A stretch of DNA of 64,000 nucleotides from Dryocosmus kuriphilus (lineage: Eukaryota; Arthropoda; Insecta; Hymenoptera; Cynipidae). The position numbers and the translations under genes were made by a program. Below are positions 47,001 through 57,403 of the stretch, in pieces (position 1 is the first letter of the stretch; each line of letters opens with the position of its first letter). The notes beneath the pieces are model-generated. The model searched no databases. It worked only from the letters and a program-made list of their open reading frames with translations, and was not told the origin of the DNA. The stretch is from positions 174,948,552 to 175,012,551 of the forward strand of contig CM076191.1 of assembly GCA_038277395.1 (NCBI GenBank), in the 5' to 3' direction.

Positions 47001-47564
47001 TGAAACACTTGGATTGTTATGGGAAGGGGAGAGGGAGGAAGTAATAGCCAAAAACTTAGAAAGGAATATAGGGACAAAAATTGAACAGGAGATTCAAAGA
47101 AACTGGGGGAGGATAGACAAGTCCACCTACTGTAAGGACTATGGGAAATGGAAAACAGAAATGGGCAGAGAGGAATTTTGGGAAATCAAGGATTTAGGAT
47201 ATCTAGAAAAAGAACAGTGGGGTAGACTTAGGTGTGGAAATGTAGGGAAATCAGGTAATAAGGGGTTCAGAGATCTAAATTGTAGGCTTTGCCAGAGTGA
47301 GGTTGAGGATATGGAACACATATGGAAATGTAAAAGGGCAAAGGAACTGATTGACAAGAGATGGGTAGAAGAGAGGTAGACAGATGGTTAAAGGAAGGGA
47401 AGGACATGGAATTTGAGCTAAAAGCTTACGTCACAATGTCGGGAAAACCGATCCCTGGTCTCTGCAAATATGCTAGAGCATTTGAAAGATTAGCTAGAGA
47501 AACAACGAATAAAGATAAGGGGGTAGATAGGTGCGATGATACTCGAGTAGAGAGTGAAGTGTGA
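44055..47564 (+). pseudogene. LINE ORF2, endonuclease + RT, two frameshifts
   Basis: The endonuclease is complete (44055-44876): KCLSWNISGG, FQETWLE, LVGDWNARVG, GDGGSVLDYVIF and ESDHLPVSFSL. A frameshift at about 44875 separates it from the 814-aa RT frame (44935-47379): GKTPGEDGIPIEF, QAGFRKKRSTRDH, AFVDFKKAFDMVDRE, RGVRQGCPLSPTLF, catalytic LKFADDLAILAD, and CRLCQSEVEDMEHIWKC. A second shift near 47370 moves the last ~60 residues (EVDRWLKEGKD onward) into another frame, ending 47564. Otherwise uninterrupted. Confidence 0.88.
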
Positions 47565-47861
47565 GTGTAATTAAAGAATCAATAATGTTCAAACTAAATA
47601 TTAGTCATTAGAACTGTATATATTTTGTATAAATTTTAAATTCTGTATCGATGTTCATTTAAAGTTTAAAGTTTAAATCTATGCCAAAACATGAGTAATG
47701 TCTACTGTGATATCTATATGATAATTAAATACGAAATTGAGAAATTACTGTTAAGGCAACAAGACTGTCTTTTAATATAAGGGGAGTGATTTTTGGCTGT
47801 AACGACTAATGTAAAAACCTAAGAATAGGTGTACATGTGAGAAATAAATTCTATTCTATTC

Positions 47862-47875
47862 TATAACGCCTACTA
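47862..47875. repeat. LINE target-site duplication (right)
   Basis: TATAACGCCTACTA; the satellite unit resumes at once with TGAATTCACAAAA. Confidence 0.9.
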
Positions 47876-50800
47876 TGAATTCACAAAAAAATAAAAAGAA
47901 GGATTTGGTAGCATCATGCAGCCAATGGTGGTTCCATCTTGGATCATGGTACTGGGGAATGACGTGTATTGAAATAATCAGTTTTTCTAGCTTGAGAAAC
48001 CCTGACTTGACATCTCAAAATTAATTTTACAGCTATGATTCCTAACTCTGATTAGATATGTTAAAAAAATAAGAGAAATTAAATTGCAAATATTCAAAAT
48101 AATGTACCGTCCAAAATGAAAAACATTATTTCGGAATGCTTTGTAATGTGGAAAAACACTGAATCATTAAAAAACATTTCACTTCATGATTAGTTTTATT
48201 TTATTTTTCCACGAACAACGCTTCAAAATATGAAAATACATTTCCTAGGAATTCATGTTTTACAATTTACATCTATTTTAATTTGATATAAATTATTATA
48301 AATCAGGATATAATTATTTTGAAGTCGGATTAAATCAATTATAAATATGACGCCTACCATATTTTACAAAAAAATAAAAAGAATGATTTGGTAGGATCAT
48401 GCAGAGAATGGTGATTCCATCTTGGATCATAGCAATGGTGAATGACGTCTGTTGAGATAATCAGTTTTTGCAGAGATTAGTCAATTTATAAAAATATTCT
48501 ACGATGTATAGCTAACAGTTTTTCTAACTTGGGAAAACCTGACTCGTTATTTCAAAATTAATTTCACAGCTTCGTTTTCTAACTCTGATTAGATATGGTA
48601 AAAAAATAAGAGAAATGAAATTGCAAATATTCAAAATAATGTACAGTGCAAAATGAAAAACATTATTTCGGAATGCTTTGTAATGTGGAAAAACACTGAA
48701 TCATTAAAAAACATTTCACTTCATGATTAGTTTTATTTTATTTTTCCATAACTATTTTTATGGGTTTAAATGGCACGAACAACGCTTCAAAATATGAAAA
48801 TACATTTCCTAGGAATTCATGTTTTACAATTTACATCTATTTTAATTTGATATAAATTATTATAAATCAGGATATAATTATTTTGAAGTCGGATTAAATC
48901 AATTATAAATATGACGCCTACCATATTTTACAAAAAAATAAAAAGAATGATTTGGTAGGATCATGCAGAGAATGGTGATTCCATCTTGGATCATAGCAAT
49001 GGTGAATGACGTCTGTTGAGATAATCAGTTTTTGCAGAGATTAGTCAATTTATAAAAATATTCTACGATGTATAGCTAACAGTTTTTCTAACTTGGGAAA
49101 ACCTGACTCGTTATTTCAAAATTAATTTCACAGCTTCGTTTTTTCTAACTCTGATTAGATATGGTAAAAAAATAAGAGAAATGAAATTGCAAATATTCAA
49201 AATAATGTACAGTGCAAAATGAAAAACATTATTTCGGAATGCTTTGTAATGTGGAAAAACACTGAATCATTAAAAAACATTTCACTTCATGATTAGTTTT
49301 ATTTTATTTTTCCATAACTATTTTTATGGGTTTAAATGGCACGAACAACGCTTCAAAATATGAAAATACATTTCCTAGGAATTCATGTTTTACAATTTAC
49401 ATCTATTTTAATTTGATATAAATTATTATAAATCAGGATATAATTATTTTGAAGTCGGATTAAATCAATTATAAATATGACGCCTACCATATTTTACAAA
49501 AAAATAAAAAGAATGATTTGGTAGGATCATGCAGAGAATGGTGATTCCATCTTGGATCATAGCAATGGTGAATGACGTCTGTTGAGATAATCAGTTTTTG
49601 CAGAGATTAGTCAATTTATAAAAATATTCTACGATGTATAGCTAACAGTTTTTCTAACTTGGGAAAACCTGACTCGTTATTTCAAAATTAATTTCACAGC
49701 TTCGTTTTCTAACTCTGATTAGATATGGTAAAAAAATAAGAGAAATGAAATTGCAAATATTCAAAATAATGTACAGTGCAAAATGAAAAACATTATTTCG
49801 GAATTTTTTGTTATGTGGAAAAATACTGAGGTATTGAAAAGTATTTCACTTTATGATTACTTCTATTTTATTTTTCAGAAACTATTTTTACTGTTTTAAG
49901 GGTCACGAACAACGCTTCAAAATATGAAAATACATTTCCTAAGAATTCATGTTTCAGAATTTACATCTGTTTTTAGTTTTATATAGATTATTATAAATGA
50001 GGCTATAATTATTTTCAGGTCGGCTTAAATTAATGATAAATATAAGGCCTACTATGAATTCACAAAAAAATAAAAAGAAGGATTTGGTAGCATCATGCAG
50101 CCAATGGTGGTTCCATCTTGGATCATGGTACTGGGGAATGACGTGTATTGAAATAATCAGTTTTTCTAGCTTGAGAAACCCTGACTTGACATCTCAAAAT
50201 TAATTTTACAGCTATGATTCCTAACTCTGATTAGATATGTTAAAAAAATAAGAGAAATTAAATTGGAAATATTCAAAATAATGTACCGTCCAAAATGAAA
50301 AACATTATTTCGGAATGTTTTGTTATGTGGAAAAACACTGAATTATTAAAAAAACATTTCGCTTCATGATTAGTTTTTTTATTTTATTTTTCCATAACTA
50401 TTTTTATGGGTTTAAATGGCACGAACAACGCTTCAAAATATGAAAATACATTTCCTAGGAATTCATGTTTTACAATTTACATCTATTTTAATTTGATATA
50501 AATTATTATAAATCAGGATATAATTATTTTGAAGTCGGATTAAATCAATTATAAATATGACGCCTACCATAGTTTACAAAAGAATAAAAAGAATGATTTG
50601 GTAGGATCATGCAGAGAATGGTGATTCCATCTTGGATCATAGCAATGGTGAATGACGTCTGTTGAGATAATGAGTTTTTGCAGAGATTAGTCAATTTATA
50701 AAAATATTCTACGATGTATGGCTAACAGTTTTTCTAACTTGGGAAAACCTGACTCGTTATTTCAAAATTTATTAATTTTACAGCTTCGTTTTCTAACTCT

Positions 50801-51661
50801 GATTAGATATGGTAAAAAAATAAGAGAAATGAAATTGCAAATATTCAAAATAATGTACAGTGCAAAATGAAAAACATTTATTTCGGAATTTTTTGTTATG
50901 TGGAAAAATACTGAGGTATTGAAAAGTATTTCACTTTATGATTACTTCTATTTTATTTTTCAGAAACTATTTTTACTCTTTTGAGGGTAACGAACAACGC
51001 TTCAAAATATGAAAATACATTTCCTAAGAATTCATGTTTCAGAATTTACATCTGTTTTTAGTTTTATATAGATTATTATAAATGAGGCTATAATTATTTT
51101 CAGGTCGGATTAAATTAATGATAAATATAACGCCTACTATGAATTCACAAAAAAAGAAAAAAAAAAATGATTTGGTAGCATCATGCAGCCAATAGTGATT
51201 GAAATAATCAGTTTTTGCAGAGATTAGTCAATTTAAAGAGTATTCTATGATGTATAACTAACATATTTTCTACCTTGGGAAAACGAAATTTGGTATTTCA
51301 AAATTAATTTTACAGCTATGATTCCTAACTCTGATTAGATATGTTAAAAATATAAGAGAAATGAAACTTCAGAGATTGGAAAATGATGTACAGTGTAAAG
51401 TGAAAAATATTATTTCGGAATATTTTGTTATGTGGAAAAATACTGTGATATTGAAAAATATTTAACTTCATGATTAGTTGTATTTCAGTTTTCAATAACT
51501 ATTTTTACGGTTTTAAAAGTCACGAACAACGCTTCGAAGTATAAAAATACATTGCGTATGAATTCATTCTTTGAAATTTACATCTGCTTTTAATTTTATA
51601 TAGATTGTTATAAATAAGGCTATAATTATTGTCAAGTCGTATTAAATCAATTATAAATGTC

Positions 51662-52690
51662 TTCATTAGAATTCCTAAATTAATCAAACTTCGAAATTCT
51701 TTTTTAAATTTTGTTTTTAATTGTTTAAACAATGTTTTATTGCTGAAATGTAACTTTTGAATAAAAGAATCCAGAAAAATGTGGCTTTTTTGCAATTTGT
51801 TCAACAAACTTCATGGAATTCATGTATGTCTTGTATTTTTACCACTTTCCGATCATCGTTTAAATAATTTGTATTTGTTCGACAATTTTTTTCGCCAAAA
51901 TGTTATAAATGTACACCTCTGAGTAACATGAACTAAGTAGTTTAAATCGAAAATAAACTCGATCGATTCATTCTAATGTGCATGGTACTCAGAAAAAGTG
52001 TAATTTTTTATTTATATTTTTTCAAAAAAAAAAAAAATTGTTTAAAGAAATTTATATTGCTTAAACAATGATGGGTAAGCGCTAAGAATACAGGACATGA
52101 CGTAATTCCATGTTATTTTTTTAAAAATTTACAAAAAACTACATTTTTCTGCCATATTCTAGTCAAAAGTTAATTTTAGACAAAGAATGTTTAAACAATT
52201 AACAAAAATTTAAATCGACTCTAATGATTTTTTATGCTACCCGATTAGATTATTTCGTTGTGACAATACCAATAATTTGCTATAAAATGTGAAAAAAGTA
52301 TTCTTTAAGCACAGAAAAACTTTTTACTATAATATTGTGCGATCGAAATGTATACATATATATATTTGCTTTTTTGAGGCAACCTAATCTTTATGTCTAG
52401 GAATCTTATATTTTGTATTATAATTAGTTTTACAAAATGTTTTAACAATTAAATTAATCCAATTAATAATCATTGAATTCAAGTTTTATAAATTTTAATG
52501 TATTTACAATGTTAAAAAAAAGACACGTGTAAGTTTTCAGAATATTTTTATTATTTTTTTATCACAGCGAAAGAAATGTCACATTCGATAAGATTGAAAG
52601 AATGTAGAGTTGCTGATATGAAAGAAATATTTTTTAATTATTTTTGAAAACACGACATGGTTATAAAATTGTATTGATGTCTATGTAGAA
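51662..52690. other. AT-rich unique-looking spacer
   Basis: No repeat partner or coding region was noticed. It lies between the satellite edge and the candidate promoter and may be single-copy flank of the gene starting at 52759. Confidence 0.45.
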
Positions 52691-52697
52691 CTACACC

Positions 52698-52707
52698 TAT
52701 ATATAAG
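52698..52707 (+). promoter_or_regulatory. TATA box of candidate secretory gene
   Basis: TATATATAAG, followed about 30 bp later by an initiator-like TTCATCATT (52732-52740) and, at 52759, by an ATG. This gives a ~25-nt 5' UTR. The spacing fits a standard arthropod core promoter. Confidence 0.55.
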
Positions 52708-52758
52708 ACTGTACCTCGAAAAATTATTCTGTTCATCATTGTCTGCGAAACAAGTACA

Positions 52759-52819
52759 ATGAAGACGAATCTACTTTCGTTGTGGATTTTTGTGGTCTTC
52801 TCGAACATCTACTGTTTAG
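52759..52819 (+). CDS. Candidate signal-peptide first exon
   Basis: ATG opens a 20-codon exon encoding a basic start (MKTN), a hydrophobic core (LLSLWIFVVFS) and a polar end with Cys (NIYC). This is a textbook secretion signal. It ends at TTTAG|GTGAAT, a good splice donor leaving a phase-1 intron, common after signal-peptide exons. A TATA box and initiator lie at the right distance upstream. The CpG-box repeat remnant begins only ~30 bp into the intron. It is too short for homology, so the product is unknown; a small secreted peptide is the inference. Confidence 0.5.
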
Positions 52820-52849
52820 GTGAATATCTTATATTTTAAATTATATTTT

Positions 52850-53460
52850 AAAAATCTGCTCGCTTCGCGGACACGTTCTTGTCTCAAGCTATGTGCGCCT
52901 ACGGTACGCGTCTGTTAGATCTCGCGCTACGCACGCGGTGTTTATACATCCCCTACATTCGTGCCTTTTAAAATTAAAGTTCAAACTATTCATCAGTGGA
53001 ATTAGGTAATTTTGAATTTTTTTGTTAAACTTCCGTCGGCTTTAACAAATATACATTCTCATCGCGTGTCTCGCGCTTCGGACTCGAATATAGTTTGCCC
53101 AAAGCGTGAATTTTTTTTGCAGTTTCGCTGAACAATTAAATTTTTGATTTTTAGTGCCATTTTTCATGATTAAAACAAAATCCATATGTGTCATCAAAAA
53201 ATAGTTTCAAGAAAATTTGTAGATCTTTTTAAGACGAATAACTTTTTTTCTTGACATTTTTTTCGTATCTCACATAGTTCGGCAGGAAAATTTAATTCTC
53301 GATTTTTATTAATAACATTCTTAAAGATCGTAGCAGAAAATATGCCTTTTATAAATAAAGGTTATGAGGCAAATATTTAAAATTTTTTGGGATGAACAAC
53401 TTTTTTTCTTAACGTTTTTTTCGTATCTTGCATAGTTTGGTCAGAAAATTGAATGTTGGT
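52850..53460 (-). repeat. CpG-box repeat remnant
   Basis: The left end AAAATCTGCTCGCTTCGCGGACACG matches the 33109 copy. Two degraded ~135-bp subrepeats follow (ATCAAAAAATAGTTTC and nearby blocks). The trinucleotide tract is missing. Confidence 0.75.
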
Positions 53461-53467
53461 CACAGAA

Positions 53468-53720
53468 CGCTGGAGAGTACAGTTCCGAAAAGGTGAACCC
53501 TCCGACTTTCTCCAACTCCGTATACTTACGTATTTTAACACAAAAATTCGATTTTCGTGGTGAAAACTATGAAAAACCATTGAAAATAATGTTTTTTTAC
53601 GATTACCTCTGACAGTACGCAAAATTTTGAGAAAATTTTCATATAAAAGTTGTTGACCTTATCGAAATACACCTTTTTTGTTTAACTCATTTTTGCTCTA
53701 CAGTCAATTTTTTGCAAGAT
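53468..53720 (+). repeat. Merlin-like terminal fragment
   Basis: Begins ACAGTTCCGAAAAGGTGAACC and continues TATACTTACGTATTTT, TGGTGAAAAC and AAAGTTGTTGACC, paralleling the left inverted repeat at 3510-3770. Confidence 0.65.
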
Positions 53721-53796
53721 ATTCGATATTGAATGTGGAAACATGCATTAAGCTCTCATATCTCAAATTCATCATGATCGATATCCATTTTGGGTT

Positions 53797-54150
53797 GCAG
53801 TTCCGAAAAGAGGTTACCTCCGATTAATTTGAAACTCCGTACATCCATGTATTTTCACGCGCTGATTGCGAATATGATAGTAAAAATACCCGCGAACTTC
53901 ATTTTCAAGATCAAAACTTTAAAAAACTGTTATTTTTAAATTTTTTCCACTCTATTTCGATAAATTTTGGTTTTTGAGGAGAATGTCTTTAAAAAAAGTT
54001 GTAGCCTACGGAAAAATACGTTTTTTATGTTCTACGAATTTATCAACTGAGACCATTATTTTTCGAGAAACATTGGATAATTTTTGAACAAATAAATTGT
54101 TTAAAAAGTCTATTAGTTTCGGTATTGTTGGTACTGCAAGCACACCGACC
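53797..54150 (+). repeat. Merlin-like end, left arm
   Basis: GCAGTTCCGAAAAGAGGTTACC onward resembles 3510-3870, including ATTAGTTTCGGTATT. A degraded inverted counterpart (GTAATAATTTTCGAGAAA on the complement) lies at 55150-55372. The two would be the arms of one old element split by the insertion at 54162. Confidence 0.55.
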
Positions 54151-54161
54151 CCGTTTGCCCT

Positions 54162-55146
54162 CCCTGCTAAAAATGCCAGATAGGATCCGATAGAGACGGA
54201 TAGGATTCGGAATCTTATAGTGTTCTATCCGGAAAATTATACGATATTTGTGTCTGGTTTCTTATCTGGCTCTATACGGAATATTCTCGGCCCTTATTTG
54301 ATCCTATACGATTTCTTATCCGATTCTATCCGGCAGTTTGTCGGTAATGAAAATTTTTCTATCTGGTTTCTTATCTGCTCAATACGGAATATTTTCAGTA
54401 CCCGCATTGCCTTATCCTACCTGATACTCGTACTGTGAAAGCACCAAAAAAAGGATCGATAACGATCAAACAGATGTATTAGATACATCTTTTCATTCTA
54501 ACTAATAGTGAAAAATTGTGGCTAACTTATAGCCCCGACGATCGACTACTATTGTGAGACAAGAATCCCTGCGCTCCTGGCGGAATTATTCTGAACTACT
54601 GACCAGATAGAAAACCATTTTCGGCCTTTACACCCAACTTTAGTTCCGACAAAGTTCTGGATAGGGCCAGATAAGATTCCGTCGGGCGAATAATTCAATT
54701 TTATGATTTAAAAGTCCGCTGGAAAGCCGGAGAGAACCAGATAGAAAAACATTTTCGGCCTTTGTACCCAACTTTAGTTCCGACAAAGTTCCGGATAGGG
54801 CCAGATAAGATTCCGTCGGGCGAATAATTCAATTTTATGATTTACATGTCCGCTGGAAAGCCAGATAGAACCAGATAGAAAATCATTTTTGGTCTTGTCA
54901 CTCAACTTTGGTTTCGACAAAGTTCCGGATAGAACCGGATTAAATACCACTTTTAACTTAATCAAATATAATTTCGATATGTCATCCCGAATAGAACCCA
55001 GATAAGACCGCTATTTTTCCGCGAACGATATTACGAACCGAATAAGACCCGGATAGGTCCAGACAAGAATGCGAAGTGGGCTATCCGGTCTATTATCCGG
55101 TTTGCTATCTGGTTCTATCGGATCCTATCCGTCATTTTAAGCAGGG
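54162..55146. mobile_element. 985-bp element with 32-bp terminal inverted repeats
   Basis: The left end CCCTGCTAAAAATGCCAGAT continues AGGATCCGATAG. The right end is the complement with a few mismatches (consensus CCCTGCTTAAAATGACGGAT). The interior holds ~127-bp tandem repeats with CCAGATAAGATTCCGTCGGG at about 54670 and 54797. No ORF of note. Non-autonomous; superfamily and target duplication not determined. Confidence 0.75.
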
Positions 55147-55149
55147 CTG

Positions 55150-55372
55150 TTTTCCGCGCTTATTTTATCTGTCACTCGTCCCCAAATGTATCACTAATTT
55201 TCTCGAAAATTATTACTCGTGGAAGAAATGTTTATCTCGATGAGATCTACAACGTTTGCTTGGGACGTTTTGCGAAATTTTGTGTAGTGATTGATATAAA
55301 CGCAGAAACCCATGATTTTCATCGGGTTTTCATAGTTTCAAGTCTCAAAAAAATTTTTTCTTAAATACAAAA
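55150..55372 (-). repeat. Merlin-like end, degraded right arm
   Basis: Inverted relative to 53797-54150. Shared blocks include ATTTTCGAGAAAAT, a GATCTACAACGTTTGC-type segment and CATGATTTTCATCGGG. Much divergence. Confidence 0.4.
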
Positions 55373-55526
55373 TGAAATTTTTTTTATTGGACCGTGTGAA
55401 GTACTTTTATTTAAAACAATATTTTATATGAAGATTTTAAATCTAAAGGCAAAATTATAGATTTTTTATAAATTCGATTTTCGTATCTAATGTGTATTTA
55501 ACGAAATATTATATCTATAATGGAAG

Positions 55527-55648
55527 ATAATGAACCCATATCAATAAATAGTACTATTAATAAAGAAATTATTAAACAATTAACAATTAAACCAAAGATT
55601 GCAACATTGACATGTAATTTTGAATTTTGTATTGCTGTTCAGGACTAA
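55527..55648 (+). CDS. Possible second exon of the secretory gene
   Basis: An AG at 55525-55526 would join in phase to the first exon and give 39 more codons (NEPISINSTINK onward, two Cys near the end) before TAA, for a 60-residue product. Against it: the acceptor has a weak pyrimidine tract, and the last ~12 codons overlap one arm of a palindromic element (55612-55778). It may be chance, or an exon captured from the element. Confidence 0.2.
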
Positions 55649-55778
55649 GCACTATGCCTACGAAAAAATCATCATTATTTTTTTGACTGATGGTAAAATT
55701 TTATAAGAGGGGAAAGAATTGTTGCGATTTTTTCGTAAGCACAGTTTTCAGTACTGAGTAATACAAAATTCGACGTTA
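55612..55778. repeat. Palindromic MITE
   Basis: The left arm TGTAATTTTGAATTTTGTAT...CTACGAAAAAATC and the complement of the right arm (TGTAACGTCGAATTTTGTAT...TTACGAAAAAATC) match over ~57 bp around a ~50-bp loop. Confidence 0.8.
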
Positions 55779-55815
55779 CAGGGTTATATGCATATTTTCA
55801 ATTTGCAATGTTTTG

Positions 55816-55827
55816 CCCCCCCCCCCC

Positions 55828-55904
<77 letters not shown>

Positions 55905-55908
55905 CCCC

Positions 55909-55936
<28 letters not shown>
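55816..55936. repeat. Compound poly(C)-(TC)n-(TG)n microsatellite
   Basis: About 23 C, then ~32 TC, a C7 run, then 14 TG. The ORFs in both directions over it are artefacts. Confidence 0.97.
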
Positions 55937-55939
<3 letters not shown>

Positions 55940-56639
55940 CTGGACGACCATATGAAAAGGGCCCTTGTAGTTGATATGGAGTTACGTATAGGGGAATTTA
56001 GGTGAATAAACTCCCGACATTTTAAGGCCAGTTGGGGCACTTTTGAAGTTGGAACTTTGAAAAAACCGCTTTTCGAAAAAAATGCATCTAAAGTTACCGA
56101 ATGCCATAAGTGTACATATTATACTTTTTTTCATACATAAAATATACTCACTTTGGGTTGCTTTCAGGACATGAGTATTGGGGTGATTCTTCTTTATATA
56201 CTTGGTGGAAATTTTTTTAAAGAATTTTTCTGCTGCAACCCCCCAGTTTTGTTCGAATGCCCAAAACAAAATCTCCTGCAAATTTGAGCGAAATTGGTGA
56301 ATATTTAGGGGTGGCTCAAAGGGGTTGAAGTTTCCCATTTTTTCCCAAATTTTTAAGCCACCCTTATGGATCCCCAAAGAAAACTCCGTAAGGGGCGAAT
56401 TTGAATTTTACGTAATATTGCGGTTTATTAACGCTTTTTGAAAGTTTTTTTTACATAAAACATCATTAATTGGTAATTTCTGAATACCCAGAAACCATTT
56501 TCATTTGTTTAAGCATTTCTTTTTTATGTAACTCGCAAGAGAAATGTATTTTATAGATGCTATGAGTTCCTTAATTAACCATAATAGTAAAATAATTTTT
56601 TTAAATAATATTACAATTATTTAAATAATATCTATTTAT

Positions 56640-57065
56640 TTAAATATGTGGTTTACCTAAAAAAGTAGGAGAAATATGTTATTTCAATCTCACGAAATTT
56701 ACAACAGATTTTTAATATTTGTAAGTACCTATTTGTTTTCTAATAATTATTTTAAATGCTTAAATAAATTAAAATTGTTTAAACAATTCCTATTTGTTTA
56801 AACAAATAAGAGTATTCTTAGAAAACAAAGTAGGACCTATATGAATAAGAAAACCTTATTTTTCCGACATTTTCCGGACCAAATTTTAATAAAGGTTAAA
56901 ATACATACGTCTCGAAATCAGGCCGATTTGAACAAAATTAAATTGTGTAAACATTTAAGAGTATTCTTAGAAAACAAATCAGTTCTTGCAAATGTTAAAA
57001 ATCATTCGAAAATTTGGTGAGATTGAAATAATATGTTTCCCCTACTTTGTTAGGTAAACTGCGTA
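56640..57065. repeat. Inverted-repeat element nested in the foldback
   Basis: TTTACCTAAAAAAGTAGGAG...TTCAATCTCACGAAATTT at the left is mirrored by GGTGAGATTGAAATAATATG...TTAGGTAAACTGCG at the right. Confidence 0.7.
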
Positions 57066-57235
57066 TTTCAACAAATATATATTATTTAAATAATTGTAAA
57101 ATTGTTTAAACAAATTATTAAAATTTTTTATATTAAGTTATTATCGACCAGTATAATTAATTCATTAATTTCAGATGATAAATTTATTTCGATTGCTGGT
57201 CTAAATAATTTTTTAGAGAAACGAGAAAAAATCTA

Positions 57236-57285
57236 CCTCGGTCCGGATTTGAACCGGGAACACCACTATTCACGAGTGGAGCGTT
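57236..57285 (-). ncRNA. tRNA-like 3' half (pseudogene)
   Basis: On the minus strand this has the acceptor 3' strand, a T-arm with loop TTCAAAT, and a fully paired anticodon stem CCACT/AGTGG. The 5' acceptor strand and D-arm are missing. It mirrors 57332-57403 across the palindrome centre. Confidence 0.55.
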
Positions 57286-57331
57286 GAATAAGATCCTGTT
57301 GAATAAGAGAAACGAGAAACATTTTACTGAG

Positions 57332-57403
57332 GCCTCGGTGGCGTAATTGGAAAACGCTACACTCGTGAATAGTGGCGTTCCCGGTTCAAATCCGGACCGA
57401 GGT
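57332..57403 (+). tRNA. tRNA-like sequence, probably a pseudogene
   Basis: 72 nt folding as a cloverleaf: acceptor GCCTCGG/CCGAGGT (one G.U), D-stem GCGT/ACGC with GG in the loop, anticodon stem of four pairs around CGTGAAT, and a T-arm CCCGG/CCGGA with loop TTCAAAT. Faults are G at position 33 in place of T, and mismatches at 27-43 and 49-65. The formal anticodon would be TGA, but there is no long variable arm as in Ser tRNA. Likely a tRNA-derived piece carried by the foldback element. Confidence 0.45.

Larger units (their letters stand above)
42471..47861 (+). mobile_element. Full-length LINE in the satellite (copy 2)
   Basis: A 5391-bp insertion with a perfect 14-bp duplication and a tail of TTCTA pentamers instead of poly(A). 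Same organisation as 36126-41108 but clearly diverged in protein sequence. The 5' UTR (42471-42668) starts GGACTTCCGG and is less AT-rich than its surroundings. Confidence 0.92.
29148..51661. repeat. ~563-bp satellite array, about 19 units, interrupted
   Basis: The block ACAACGCTTCAAAATATGAA (or close variants) recurs near 29167, 29883, 30446, 31021, 31664, 32238, 32773, 34501, 35061, 35630, 41190, 41755, 42320, 48209, 48776, 49339, 49907, 50420, 50990 and 51521. After subtracting insertions, most spacings are 560-575 bp. Each unit also holds a TGATTTGGTAG...ATGCAG block and a CTAACTCTGATTAGATATG block. Units at 48.2-49.8 kb are nearly identical to each other, and blocks such as 47.92-48.06 kb recur at 50.09-50.23 kb, indicating higher-order organisation. 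One unit carries a ~70-bp internal duplication (31.40-31.50 kb). No coding potential. Confidence 0.95.

Noticed and set aside
29148..51661. CRISPR-like or multigene array
   Set aside because: Direct repeats are ~563 bp with no spacers and no coding capacity; it is a satellite.
55808..56040. ORFs across the TC/TG microsatellite
   Set aside because: Simple-sequence translations (poly Ser-Leu or Arg-Glu).
57332..57403. Functional tRNA-Ser(TGA)
   Set aside because: Position 33 is G, two stem mismatches, no long variable arm, and it lies within a palindromic mobile element.
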